Assembly (NCBI GenBank): GCA_009731375.1
Contig: BJOX01000297.1
Coordinates: 295,401 to 348,175 of the forward strand
Source: Paulinella micropora
Taxonomy: Eukaryota; Cercozoa; Imbricatea; Euglyphida
Length of the DNA: 52,775 nt
Reading direction: 5' to 3'
Position numbers and translations under genes: made by a program. The notes beneath the pieces are model-generated. The model made no database searches. It saw only the letters and a list, made by a program, of their open reading frames with translations, and was not told the DNA's origin. Every line of letters begins with the position of its first letter. Position 1 is the first letter of the stretch. Positions 33,081-41,446 of the stretch are shown one piece after another.

Positions 33081-33368
33081 ATGACCACCCTCACCAGACT
33101 ATCTGAAAATTTTGGAAAACTTTCAATTGAGAAGAACAAGGAATTCTTTTCCGTAAGAGATGTCCAACAGACGATTGATGAAGAAATTAAGGCGATTGAA
33201 AAAAGTAGAGAAGGAAAGCCAACCGATGTTTTTCCGTTCGGTAAGTATCGCGGGAAGAAGGTTTCAGATATTGCTACCATTGACAAACCATATCTTGAAT
33301 GAGTTATGAAACAGCCGTGGTTTGATAAATTTACAGATATTAAAAGTGAAGTAAAAAAATATTTGTAA
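33081..33368 (+). pseudogene. DUF3820-like small protein with premature TGA
   Basis: ATG at 33081. The core FPFGKYRGKKVSDIA...DKPYLE, then (past an in-frame TGA at 33300-33302) VMKQPWFDKFTDIKSEV and a stop at 33366-33368, fits the short PFGKxxGxxxxxxxxxYLxW family (DUF3820, often linked to exonuclease-type proteins). The TGA falls exactly where the conserved Trp should be (TGG to TGA), so this is a nonsense change, not an indel. About 95 residues in total. Confidence 0.6.
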
Positions 33369-33433
33369 TACATTGAAATGATTTTTTATTTTATTTTATT
33401 TATTTTTTTTGCAACCGGAGTGGGACGAAGTCC

Positions 33434-34926
33434 TTAACTGATTGTTATCACATTTTCCTTCACTTGGATAGTTCTTTGTGTAATCGCCAGAGTGTAATGA
33501 GAATGAGTCATATTACGGCAGGTTCCAATAAACTCCCATCGTCGTTCCTGAGACAAGTCAAGCCCGCTAATCTCGTTCTGGTCTTTACTCCACAGAGGGC
33601 GGTTGTTGTCCCAATAATTAGCATAAACCCAGTTGTATTGGTAGACATTGGAATTCATCAAGGCACTACCCTCCAACTTAGGCTTCATAATCATATAGTC
33701 TTCAAGCACATCAGTTGAAACATCAAATTCTTCCTGTCGTGCTCCGTCCATTGTAGTGTAAAAGGACACAACCTTTGAATATTGGTCAGGGTCGTATGCA
33801 CCATCCGCTTCTCGGTCGGGATTTACATCGTTATCATAAGCAGTATTTTTACTTTCAACAGAATTGAAAACACTATGGTAATCTTCTTCAACCTCTGTCC
33901 GTGCCCGCGGTCAAATCGCAAAATTATGTTTTGATTTTCATATGATTTTCCATCACCAGCAGAACTTCCAATAGTATTCTTATACACATAAGGATAGTCA
34001 ATGGTAAAGCTCATATCCTCCCTAGCAATCTGACTTTGAATAGATTGAAGAACTCCTGGGTTTTGTTCTATAGCCAAAAATAGTTTAAGGTTATGAACTC
34101 TGACGATTCCATTTCCTGCAACAATACCCGCACCGCCTCCAGGGCTAAACGGGTCAGCACCTGAATAATAAATCTTTGAACTACCCTGCCACACAATTCC
34201 CATAGTCAAAATCTCAGGAAACATAATAATTTTATCTAAGGCAAAAATAGTGTTGTAAAGCATTCCTAAGTTAAGATTAACAAAAATAGTTATTTCGCCA
34301 GCATCAGCCCCATCACCAACAGCACCAGCGGTAAAATACTTTGCTTCAATGTTTGACACATTAACGGCTGAAAGAACTCCAGTATTGGCAGCGATTAGAG
34401 CATCATTATGACGACGTGCATTTGTTTTAGGTTGCTTAATCAAAGTTTTATAATCAGCATTTCCAAATTTAGTTTCATCTATACTCAGTTTATTGTAAGC
34501 ATTACACTTTTGAAGCATACAACCAGCCCCCTCACCATTGTCGTGGTTTTCAAGCGATAGAAAGTCCTTCAATGAAGTCTCAGCCTTCCCAATCATTTTC
34601 GTAATATGTCCAGCATAGTTCAAATCGCACAGATAAACTCCGCTACGGGTTTGAAGTTGAACCTGTCTAATAGGTGCTAGGCAGTCCATATAAGCCTTGT
34701 TATAAACAGCATTAGTATCTGGGATAGTGTAGGAAAAACTCAGCACAGACCTCGCCAAGTTAAAAGGACGACTAATAAGGTCAAAGGTGCTCTCTTGTCC
34801 GCCCGCTGAAGTAATAGTCACAGAACCATTACTGCTCTCTCGCGGTGCTAGTCTGTTTAGACGATACGAATCACTGATGTAGTCAGTCTTAGAAAAGTCC
34901 AATTCGCCTCCGTGTTGCGTTGGCAT
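33434..34926 (-). pseudogene. MCP: Major capsid protein (double jelly-roll type), one frameshift
   Basis: ATG at 34926. The first 355 or so residues are in one frame (ending near 33870). The remaining ~140 are in another frame to the stop at 33434. The join falls just after GQRLKKI, and the continuing frame gives HSVFNSVESKNTAYDN. N-terminal features such as the SRPFNLARS-type segment and the C-terminal NNRPLWSKDQNE and ERRWEFIGT segments resemble PLV major capsid proteins of about 500 residues. It forms the icosahedral shell. It is adjacent to the minor capsid gene on the same strand, the usual polinton order. The break is a single indel in an AT-rich run, so it may be a sequencing error. 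Confidence 0.8.
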
Positions 34927-35002
34927 TTTTTTTTTTTTTTGGTTTTGATGAAGCGAGGTTCTATATTGTAATATTAGAAAAAATAAATAAATAATTCAAA
35001 AA

Positions 35003-35815
35003 TCATCGGGATTTTAACAAATTAAAAAATGATGTAAATAAATTAAAATAATTCGTTTCCCTGTAAATCAACAATGTCATGACAATGCCAAGCCCATTCA
35101 GGTTAATGGCTTGGTCGTTTTCGTCCGTCAAATAGAACCGATACACATTGCTTGAATTTGCAGATAGTCTCTTTCCATACTCACTACCTGAACCATCGTA
35201 GATAACAGAGCCGAATGGGATTTCATTCGCTGTGTATATTTCCTGTAATACGTGATTATCGCCTTCGCCGACTAGGTCAGATTGAAGATACAATGTTTTT
35301 TCGCCTGTCAAGATTATGACATTTGGAGACTTGAGAGAGTTATTATAAAAGGTATATGTGGTATTCCTTTCAAACCCCATAACTTCATGGATGCGAGTTT
35401 CGTCATCAAATATAAACAGCGGTTGAAAACCTCCATTATTAACAACATTAAATGATAACTTACCATCTTCGGGGTCAATATTGGTATTGTTACTTGTGGT
35501 CGTATATGAAAAATCATTTGGACTTTCTATTGTTAAAATTTCTGCTAATTTATTTTTTAAGTTATTCATTGTGTAATTTCCCTCAGGTATCGTAATCAAA
35601 GCCTCATACCCTCCTTCGCTAAGTGTAAAAGTATTATACGGACTAGCCACTGAGTAATAAGATTTCGGCACATAGATATGAAGAATTTTACAATGGGTTG
35701 GGTTGTCTAACCCTTTCATATCAATTGTGTGAGTAAAATCGCTATCCGTGCCGTTTATCCTGTTTTTACTATTGACATAATAAATATTGCTACTTCGCCC
35801 GCCCTTATACTCCAT
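35003..35815 (-). CDS. mCP: Minor capsid (penton-type) protein, 270 aa
   Basis: Intact from the ATG at 35815 (an upstream in-frame extension runs into the palindromic module and is not used). The N-terminus YYVNSKNRINGTDSDF, then HIYVPKSYYSV and ITIPEGNYTMNNL, is the recurrent pattern of polinton/PLV minor capsid proteins, which form the pentameric vertices with a jelly-roll fold. It sits directly upstream of the major capsid gene in transcription order. The hairpin module A begins 2 bases upstream of its start codon and probably contains its promoter. Confidence 0.75.
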   Translation of the reverse strand: MEYKGGRSSNIYYVNSKNRINGTDSDFTHTIDMKGLDNPTHCKILHIYVPKSYYSVASPYNTFTLSEGGYEALITIPEGNYTMNNLKNKLAEILTIESPNDFSYTTTSNNTNIDPEDGKLSFNVVNNGGFQPLFIFDDETRIHEVMGFERNTTYTFYNNSLKSPNVIILTGEKTLYLQSDLVGEGDNHVLQEIYTANEIPFGSVIYDGSGSEYGKRLSANSSNVYRFYLTDENDQAINLNGLGIVMTLLIYRETNYFNLFTSFFNLLKSR

Positions 35816-35817
35816 TT

Positions 35818-36109
35818 GATAGTTTAAAATTACGCTTCGTGCTTCGCACTCTCGCTGAAAAAAAAATTTGCTCACGAATTTTGCTATAACACTTCGTTTA
35901 TATTCTAAACCATCGTTTTTTTATTTTGAAAAAAAATAAATCGGTTTTCGATGGTTATGGAAGGGACTATGTTCCTTTTCAAACCCGCGGGGGTGGTTCG
36001 TTTGAAAAACGAAACGATTTTTCGAAGGAAAATCTCGTGGTAGGGGGTGAAACCCCCTCCAAACAAACGAGAATGAGCGAAGCGAATGAGAGTGTAGTTG
36101 ATAACTATC
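35818..36109. promoter_or_regulatory. Composite hairpin module A (292 bp)
   Basis: Left end GATAGTTTAAAATTACG touches the start of the minor capsid gene; right end GTTGATAACTATC touches the protease stop. In order it holds: CTTCGTGCTTCGCACTCTCGC, a hairpin TTTGCTCACGAATTTT followed by GCTATAAC, TATATTCTAAACCATCG (the complement of the left end), GGTTTTCGATGG, a GGAAGGGACTATGTTCC hairpin, and GTAGGGGGTGAAACCCCCTC. Related to modules B and C. Confidence 0.7.
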
Positions 36110-36111
36110 TT

Positions 36112-37974
36112 TTAAATAAATGTGTCAAAGCCATATCCATGCTGTGCTTTTAATTTCTCCGCTTCTTCTTTTAAGTCTGTATAGCCACTGGCGAATTTAA
36201 ATCGATTACCTTTCGCTCGCTCCATCAAAAATCTCATAGAATGAAATCCGCACGTATCCGAAGTGTTTGATTGATTTTTTACTTGATTAACCTTCATTAA
36301 TAAATAACTATCTGGCTTACTTTTATCAATAAGTTGTTTCATTTGTTGTTGAAAGTCTTCTGTTGGTTTATACAGGGCTAGCGGGTCGTATATCTCTATA
36401 CTTCTATCGCCATCTAAAGAGCAGTAAACCGCGATCCAATGAGACCCCGCTTGTTTGTGGTCCAAATTCATAATAAAAGCATATTTCTTTCTTTTTTCTG
36501 GATTTAATTTGTAGATTTCATCGCTAGCAATTGTTCCCAAATACCATCCATATTTTTTCATTATGTCATCTATTTCATTTGTCATTAGCCCCCGCCCCTC
36601 TCCTTGTAAGGGGACTTGCTCTGGCTCGTCTGGCTGTGGTTGCTCAGGCTGTGGCTGTGGTTGCTCAGGCTCTTGCTGTGGCTCCTCTGGCTGTGGTTAT
36701 TGTTTCTCTGGCTGTGATTATTGTTGCTCGGGCTGTGGCTCTGGTTGCTGTTCATTTCTATATTTATTTATAAGAGCATTAACATAATCTTTTTTTCTCA
36801 TTGAATGAACCCATTCTTTTCCTGATAGATACTTTTTAATGTTTTCTATTGAAAACACTTTATTAATCCAATCTTCTAATCCAGTTCCCGTTTGTAAGCC
36901 TAAATATTCTGCCAGTTTCTTTTTTACTTCATTCTTTTCAATTTCCTACATCTATTTTATGTTCTACAATTTTGTCTATTATCCATGAGGCCCTTTGGTT
37001 CCAACCTTTGACATCGTGGCCTTCATTTTTAAGTTTTTCCCTTAATGCTTCACCAAGAATTTTAATAGTAAGTTTTTTTCAACATTACTATTTGACAATC
37101 CATTCTTTAACATTAATCTGTATTTAGTATCCTCTAGTTGGTTTCCTAAATTTTTATTTAATGCTTCATGTGCTCCTCGCATTTTTTTCATATCATCTAT
37201 TGTTATTTGTTGCTTTTGAAATTCTTTTATTCTTTCTGCTATACTTTGTATTTTACTAGGATCCCAATTATCTATATCTGCTTGAGTAAAAACTCCAGAA
37301 TTTGTTATTAATTTTTTATTGTCTTCAAATTCTTTATTTGGCTTAATTTTTACCTCTGGCTGTGCCTGTTGTTCCTGTGGCTGTCCCTGCTGTGGTGGCA
37401 TAATATATTGATATTGGACTGGTGGTAATGCTTGTATTCTATTTTTTCTGTCTTCTTCATATTTTACATCTTCTATGAGTTTTCTTTCTCTTCTTAATGT
37501 CCTATCTATTTCTTCCTTTCTTTCATTAATCTCCGCCAGTTCTCTTTTATGTTCCCTGTCCTTTATTTCTTTTTGTTCCTCGGCATCGGCTATGTCTTTT
37601 CTTTCTAGCCTTTTCTTTTCTTCTTTTATCTCATCCCTTTTCTTCTTTTCCTTTTCTTCCTGCTCGTGTATCATGTCATATTTTTTCTGTAAGTTGCTTT
37701 GTATCTGGTTTCTGTTTTCGTGTTCAAGACGATTGAACTCAGATTTGACTATTTTTTCCCTCGGTTTGCGGCCCTGCCTTTGCGACCTCGGCTTACCAAT
37801 ATATTTCAAAAACAACTTAACGATTTGAAGTGTGCTCATATCATTTGTTTTCTTACCAAAATTAAGATAATATGTTTTACCCTTTTGGATAATATATGGC
37901 CTCCCGCTCTTATTTCTATACACTCGTGGTGGTCTTACCTTAGTCTTTTTCTTATTAGTCTTTTTAGCAACCAT
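36112..37974 (-). pseudogene. PRO: Coiled-coil protein joined to adenain-like cysteine protease, broken
   Basis: The minus-strand coding signal runs from the ATG at 37974 to 36112. Part 1 (37974-37042) is a very basic N-terminus (KKTNKKKTKVRPP) then a long Glu/Lys coiled coil (about residues 95-190), then a Pro/Gln segment. A frame shift near 37075, two or three stops near 36950 and another shift lead to a PQPEQ-rich linker (36600-36750, two TAA stops) and the protease (36585-36112). The protease has GSHWIAVY (catalytic His, near 36440), IEIYDP (Asp) and SDTCGFHS (catalytic Cys, near 36250), the order of adenovirus-type/Ulp1 proteases that mature polinton capsids. Alternatively two genes are present: the protease from its own ATG at 36585 is intact (157 aa). 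Confidence 0.75.
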
Positions 37975-37980
37975 TCTATA

Positions 37981-38174
37981 GATAGTTTAGAATTGCGTTT
38001 CGTGCTATCGCATATCGCACTCTCACTTATAAAAAATTCGCTTGCGAATTTTGCTATAACGCTTCGTTTATATTCTAAACCATCGTTTTTTTTATTTGGG
38101 AAAAAATTAATTTGTTTTCGATGGTTATCAAAACGGGAGTTGCGGTAGCAACGAGAGTGTAGTTGATAACTATC
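37981..38174. promoter_or_regulatory. Composite hairpin module B (194 bp)
   Basis: Left end GATAGTTTAGAATTGCG begins 7 bases from the start codon at 37974; right end GTTGATAACTATC overlaps the stop of the gene at 38173. Contains CGTTTCGTGC, a perfect hairpin AAATTCGCTTGCGAATTT, GCTATAAC, TATATTCTAAACCATCG and TTTTCGATGGTTATC. The GC-rich hairpins of A and C are missing. Confidence 0.7.
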
Positions 38175-38481
38175 AGCGAAACTTTACAGAACCTCCTCGT
38201 TGCTTACCATATCCGAGTTTTGCAGCAGTAGACCCAATACGAGACGCATATGGAACCCCGACATCTCCGAGGGCATTAGCGGTCTTTGAAATAATCTTGT
38301 TATCGCGAAGGAACTTATTAACAGCCAATGCTGTCTTACCAACACGAGCCCAGTTAATCTTTCCTCCCTTTTGCCCACTCTTTTTCTTGGTTTTCTTTTT
38401 TCCTCCCTTCTGTGGCATGGATGGATTGTATCCGATGTTATATCCTGATGGTTGTGAAATTATCACTGGTGATACTGGCAT
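38173..38481 (-). CDS. Small basic virion-core-like protein (102 aa)
   Basis: Intact, ATG at 38481. Pro-rich N-terminus (MPVSPVIISQPSG), then a Lys/Gly-rich stretch (KGGKKKTKKKSGQKGGK), then a short amphipathic region and a basic GG-containing end (GKQRGGSVKFR). GG-type sites could be cut by the adenain-like protease, as for adenovirus core proteins; that is inference. A DNA-condensing or internal capsid role is plausible. A class-2 hairpin (38489-38508) lies just upstream of its start. Confidence 0.45.
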   Translation of the reverse strand: MPVSPVIISQPSGYNIGYNPSMPQKGGKKKTKKKSGQKGGKINWARVGKTALAVNKFLRDNKIISKTANALGDVGVPYASRIGSTAAKLGYGKQRGGSVKFR

Positions 38482-38488
38482 ATATTAG

Positions 38489-38508
38489 AAAGATTTTAAA
38501 AAATCTTT
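38489..38508. promoter_or_regulatory. Class-2 start-codon hairpin (AAAGATTTT...AAATCTTT)
   Basis: Palindrome about 8 bases upstream of the start codon at 38481 (minus); same element as at 40529, 41365, 45121 and 46132. Confidence 0.6.
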
Positions 38509-38538
38509 CAGCAAAAATAAAAAATAATTCTAGAAATA

Positions 38539-39364
38539 TTATTTCATGCGATAGGCGACATTTTTTCTTAACTCATCATCAACACTTGAGACATAAAGAA
38601 AATTAAATCGTTCCTTTGTAGCCTCATGATACTTTTGAAGAAAATAATCAAAGCTGAAAGATAAGTCTAAGTGTTTATACACGAGTTCCATTTTGTCCTG
38701 AGACTGACCTGGAAAGATTAATAAATAATCTAATTGCTTAATGGCCGTAGGTCGTTCAAATACTGACTTGACATAATTACCTTTGATTTATAGTGTCTGT
38801 TCTTTTTTAACAAATCACTTACAGACTTGTCTCGTAATCCACTTCCTAAATCGTCCAAAACAAAAACAACCTCTGGCGAAATATACTTGCTTGGTCCTTC
38901 TTTCGCCTCCGCGGCGCTCTGTTTCTTTCCTTCTCCTTTTTTTTTATGTCTCCGAAATAAAGAAATTGAGGCTTCTCTATTTCCTCTTTGTCCTGTTTTA
39001 CTTCTCCTTCGTGTTGCTCGTCCTGTCTGTTTAATTTGTCAAGTTCATAGTCTATCACATTCACACCATCTGATTTAAGAAAGGTATAAATTGCCATCGG
39101 GTTTCCCCTGTTCTTAAAGTGCTTTACCATTGCTTTATAAATGTAGTCCTTGTGAATTGTTGAAGCAATAATGATAATACGGGTTTTTCTGTCTGTTGTC
39201 CGTTTCAGTATTTCAAAGAGTGCTGTTGTTTTTCCACTCTTTTTTCTGGCAAGGAAAAATATGTTAGCATACGGCTCGTTGAATAATTTATAGCCTTTTG
39301 CTTTTTTGTCTCCGTTTCCTTCCTGCTTCACAGGCTTCACCTTTACATTATTAATTTTTTCCAT
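38539..39364 (-). pseudogene. ATPase: A32-like (FtsK/HerA) genome-packaging ATPase, two frameshifts
   Basis: ATG at 39364. Walker A ARKKSGKTT (near 39240) follows FNEPYANIFF. After a Glu/Lys/Arg-rich segment the first frame degenerates near 38900, and the next frame supplies Walker B VVFVLDDLG (near 38860) and VIMSSQYLND (sensor-like, near 38770). A second shift near 38745 leads to a C-terminal frame that ends at TAA 38539 (for example YLLIFPGQSQDKMELVY). Together about 275 residues, the size and motif order of PLV packaging ATPases that pump DNA into the capsid. The Lys/Glu-rich insert between Walker A and B is longer than I would expect. Confidence 0.8.
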
Positions 39365-39632
39365 GCTACGACCTTCGGTCTCCGCTTGCTTCGCCACTTC
39401 GTACTTGTGTGGTTCAATATATATATTTTACCTTATTTTTTACTTTAATGGTTGTCGATGATTGTTGAAGACGTAGTCTGAAACAAATATCATTCATTTG
39501 CTCTGTATATTTTAATGGGATTTTTTCTTTTTAAGATTACATCAGGACGAACCATTACTCGTCTTATCTTCTTTGATGTGAGCGAAGCGTCACAACACAC
39601 CGAAGGTGTTTGTGTTTTCTGTTGCGATACAT

Positions 39633-39926
39633 CTACCGATTGCAAGCTACGCTTGCAAAAGCGTATGTAGTCGGTACTTGAACTTCCTCCTCATTCTGTC
39701 CAAAGGACGCATGCGGTTCGAAGGACGCATCTTCAACTACGTTGGAGTCACCAACTTCGTTGGTGTGCTCCTCATCATCTTCCTCATTTTCTAATACTAC
39801 TTTCTTTTTCGCCTTTCTAATCCTACATACATCACAGGTTTTTAATCTCTTTCCTTTTTCATAAAGAAAATGAGATATTAGTTTTCGTGATTTACATCCG
39901 ACACACATAGCATATTCTTCCGACAT
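39633..39926 (-). CDS. Zinc-ribbon protein with acidic tail (97 aa)
   Basis: ATG at 39926 (module C begins 2 bases upstream). The N-terminus has CVGC...KTCDVCR, two CxxC pairs 22 residues apart, a compact Cys4 zinc ribbon of the kind common in large and polinton-like viruses. A basic patch (RIRKAKKK) follows, then an acidic tail (ENEEDDEEH). It might be a transcription factor or nucleic-acid binder; function is inferred from the motif alone. The gene is intact. Confidence 0.5.
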   Translation of the reverse strand: MSEEYAMCVGCKSRKLISHFLYEKGKRLKTCDVCRIRKAKKKVVLENEEDDEEHTNEVGDSNVVEDASFEPHASFGQNEEEVQVPTTYAFASVACNR

Positions 39927-39927
39927 T

Positions 39928-40164
39928 GATAGTTTAGAATCTCGCTTCGTGCTTCGCACTCTCGCTTGTAAAAAAATCACTTGTGATTTTTGCTATAACA
40001 CAAACTTCGTTTGTTTATATTCTAAACCATCGTTTTTTTAGTTTGAAAAAAATAAATCAGTTTTCGATGTTTATGGAAGGGGCTATGCCCCTTTCCAAAC
40101 CCGCGGGGGTATGGTAGGGGGTGGAACCCCCTCCAAGCGGATGAGAGTGTAGTTGATAACTATC
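39928..40164. promoter_or_regulatory. Composite hairpin module C (237 bp)
   Basis: Same plan as modules A and B: GATAGTTTAGAATCTCG, CTTCGTGCTTCGCACTCTCGC, hairpin AAAATCACTTGTGATTTT, GCTATAACACAAACTTCG with GTTTGTT, TATATTCTAAACCATCG, TTTTCGATG, GGAAGGGGCTATGCCCC, GTAGGGGGTGGAACCCCCTC, GTTGATAACTATC. Stem bases differ from A and B in paired fashion. Confidence 0.7.
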
Positions 40165-40522
40165 CTAGGAATTCTAAGCATACAACAAGCCTGCCTTCTA
40201 AATCTAAAGCAAAAGTTGTGTTTTTATCATCTTTAATAATATTAAATGTATAATTACCATCCGTCCACCCTACGATACCTAGATTGAAACCGACACCTAC
40301 CTTATTAGGAAAATCACTATCTGTGAATGTTCCAATAATACCAATGCGATCCATTTGTAGAATTTTCATTTCTGCTTCTGCTCCATCCTTCATATAATGA
40401 ATATATTTTACATTCATTCTTAGCGGAGTAAAAGATAATTGAATATTCTTTGTAAATGATTTTTCTCCTGCTTTAAAATCATTTGTAAGAAAAATAATTT
40501 TTTGGTATTTAAATTCCGTCAT
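40160..40522 (-). CDS. Unknown conserved-looking PLV protein (120 aa)
   Basis: Intact, ATG at 40522, stop overlapping the end of module C. The translation is beta-rich with alternating hydrophobics (IQLSFTPLRMNVKYIHYM, IGIIGTFTDSDF, GNYTFNII, GRLVVCLEFLG), compatible with a small jelly-roll or virion surface protein. No motif recognised. A class-2 hairpin (40529-40552) lies upstream, shared with the divergent small ORF at 40588. Confidence 0.45.
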   Translation of the reverse strand: MTEFKYQKIIFLTNDFKAGEKSFTKNIQLSFTPLRMNVKYIHYMKDGAEAEMKILQMDRIGIIGTFTDSDFPNKVGVGFNLGIVGWTDGNYTFNIIKDDKNTTFALDLEGRLVVCLEFLG

Positions 40523-40528
40523 TGTATA

Positions 40529-40552
40529 TAAAGATTAAAAAAATTCTTTTAG
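40529..40552. promoter_or_regulatory. Class-2 start-codon hairpin
   Basis: AAAGATTAAAAAAATTCTTT palindrome between divergent starts at 40522 (minus) and 40588 (plus). Confidence 0.5.
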
Positions 40553-40587
40553 CAAAAAGAAAAAATATATATTTGCTGACTATATCT

Positions 40588-40827
40588 ATGTTATTAATAT
40601 TATTATTCGCAGTTAGTGCTCTTACCCGTTCTGTTTGTAATTTCTTCGTTATTACCATATTTTACGACGAGAGAGAAGTCGCGTGCGAGCATTGTATAAA
40701 TTCTGGTATAGAGATTGGTTTCCCGTGTGTGTTTATCAACAATGGCAACAATGACTGCCGAAGCATTGAAGATGCTATACCATTAATTTTACTCAATAAT
40801 ACTAAATTATATAAAACAACCATATAA
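40588..40827 (+). CDS. Small secreted Cys-containing protein (79 aa)
   Basis: ATG at 40588, start of a hydrophobic signal-like segment (MLLILLFAVSALTRSVC). The rest has CEHC and two further cysteines (FPCVF, DCRS) and an NNGNND stretch. It could be a small secreted or virion membrane protein. It runs opposite to its neighbours. The short length and lack of homologue knowledge limit confidence. Confidence 0.35.
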   Translation: MLLILLFAVSALTRSVCNFFVITIFYDEREVACEHCINSGIEIGFPCVFINNGNNDCRSIEDAIPLILLNNTKLYKTTI

Positions 40828-41446
40828 GGATGTGGGACAGATTTACAAAAAACAATTGCCTGCAACTTTTGTTATATAAAAAATTCGCTCGCGAATTTTG
40901 CTATAACACAAACGAGTTTGTTTATAACACTGAATTTATGTTATGTCTATTTTTTCCCACCGCTTGGGAAGGAAGCATTATCCCGACACATAAACTCACT
41001 AAGCCGACATAAATATTCGCTTGGTCGCAAGGTAAATGGTGCTTTGCTAGTTTTATAAGACAAATAATTATGATTGATGCTATTATAACCATTTGAAAAA
41101 GATATTTAATCAATCGGCTATCAGTAGGCTGTCGGCTTAAACAACAATTCCAACTATGTTCAAAATCATTTTCTATTCTTTTTTCTTCTTTTTTATCTCA
41201 ACATCCAAAACTCTATGTTTCAATTCTGGTGTAAGTGTAAGTTCGCTATCAAGAAAATGTTAATGCTTTTTCCCGCTATGAAGGGTTATGGTTTGATGTG
41301 AGGCGCTTGGCCCCGTCACAACGCTATGCTTGTGTGGTACTAGCGAATGTTCCTCCGTCATTCGAAAGATTAAAAAAATCTTTCAACTTTTACAAAAGTT
41401 TCAACCAAATACCTTGATTATCGCTTGCGATAATCAGTTAGGTGTT
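40828..41446. other. Intergenic region with hairpins and a possible broken small secreted ORF
   Basis: Contains AAATTCGCTCGCGAATTT with GCTATAAC (40872-40897), the same hairpin as in module B, then a palindrome around ACAAACGAGTTTGTT. An ATG at 41157 begins a hydrophobic leader (MFKIIFYSFFFFFIST). The frame stops after 35 codons, but a shifted frame continues protein-like to about 41370 (YEGLWFDVRRLAPSQRY). A class-2 hairpin lies at 41365-41383. Confidence 0.4.

Noticed and set aside
29225-33368. Alternative genetic code in the PLV
   Set aside because: TAA, TAG and TGA all appear in frame at positions of different residues (Trp, probably Leu/Gln/Gly), which suits decay rather than a single reassigned codon.
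35926-36153. 75-codon ORF in hairpin module A
   Set aside because: It consists of the module's palindromes and runs into the protease gene from the opposite strand.
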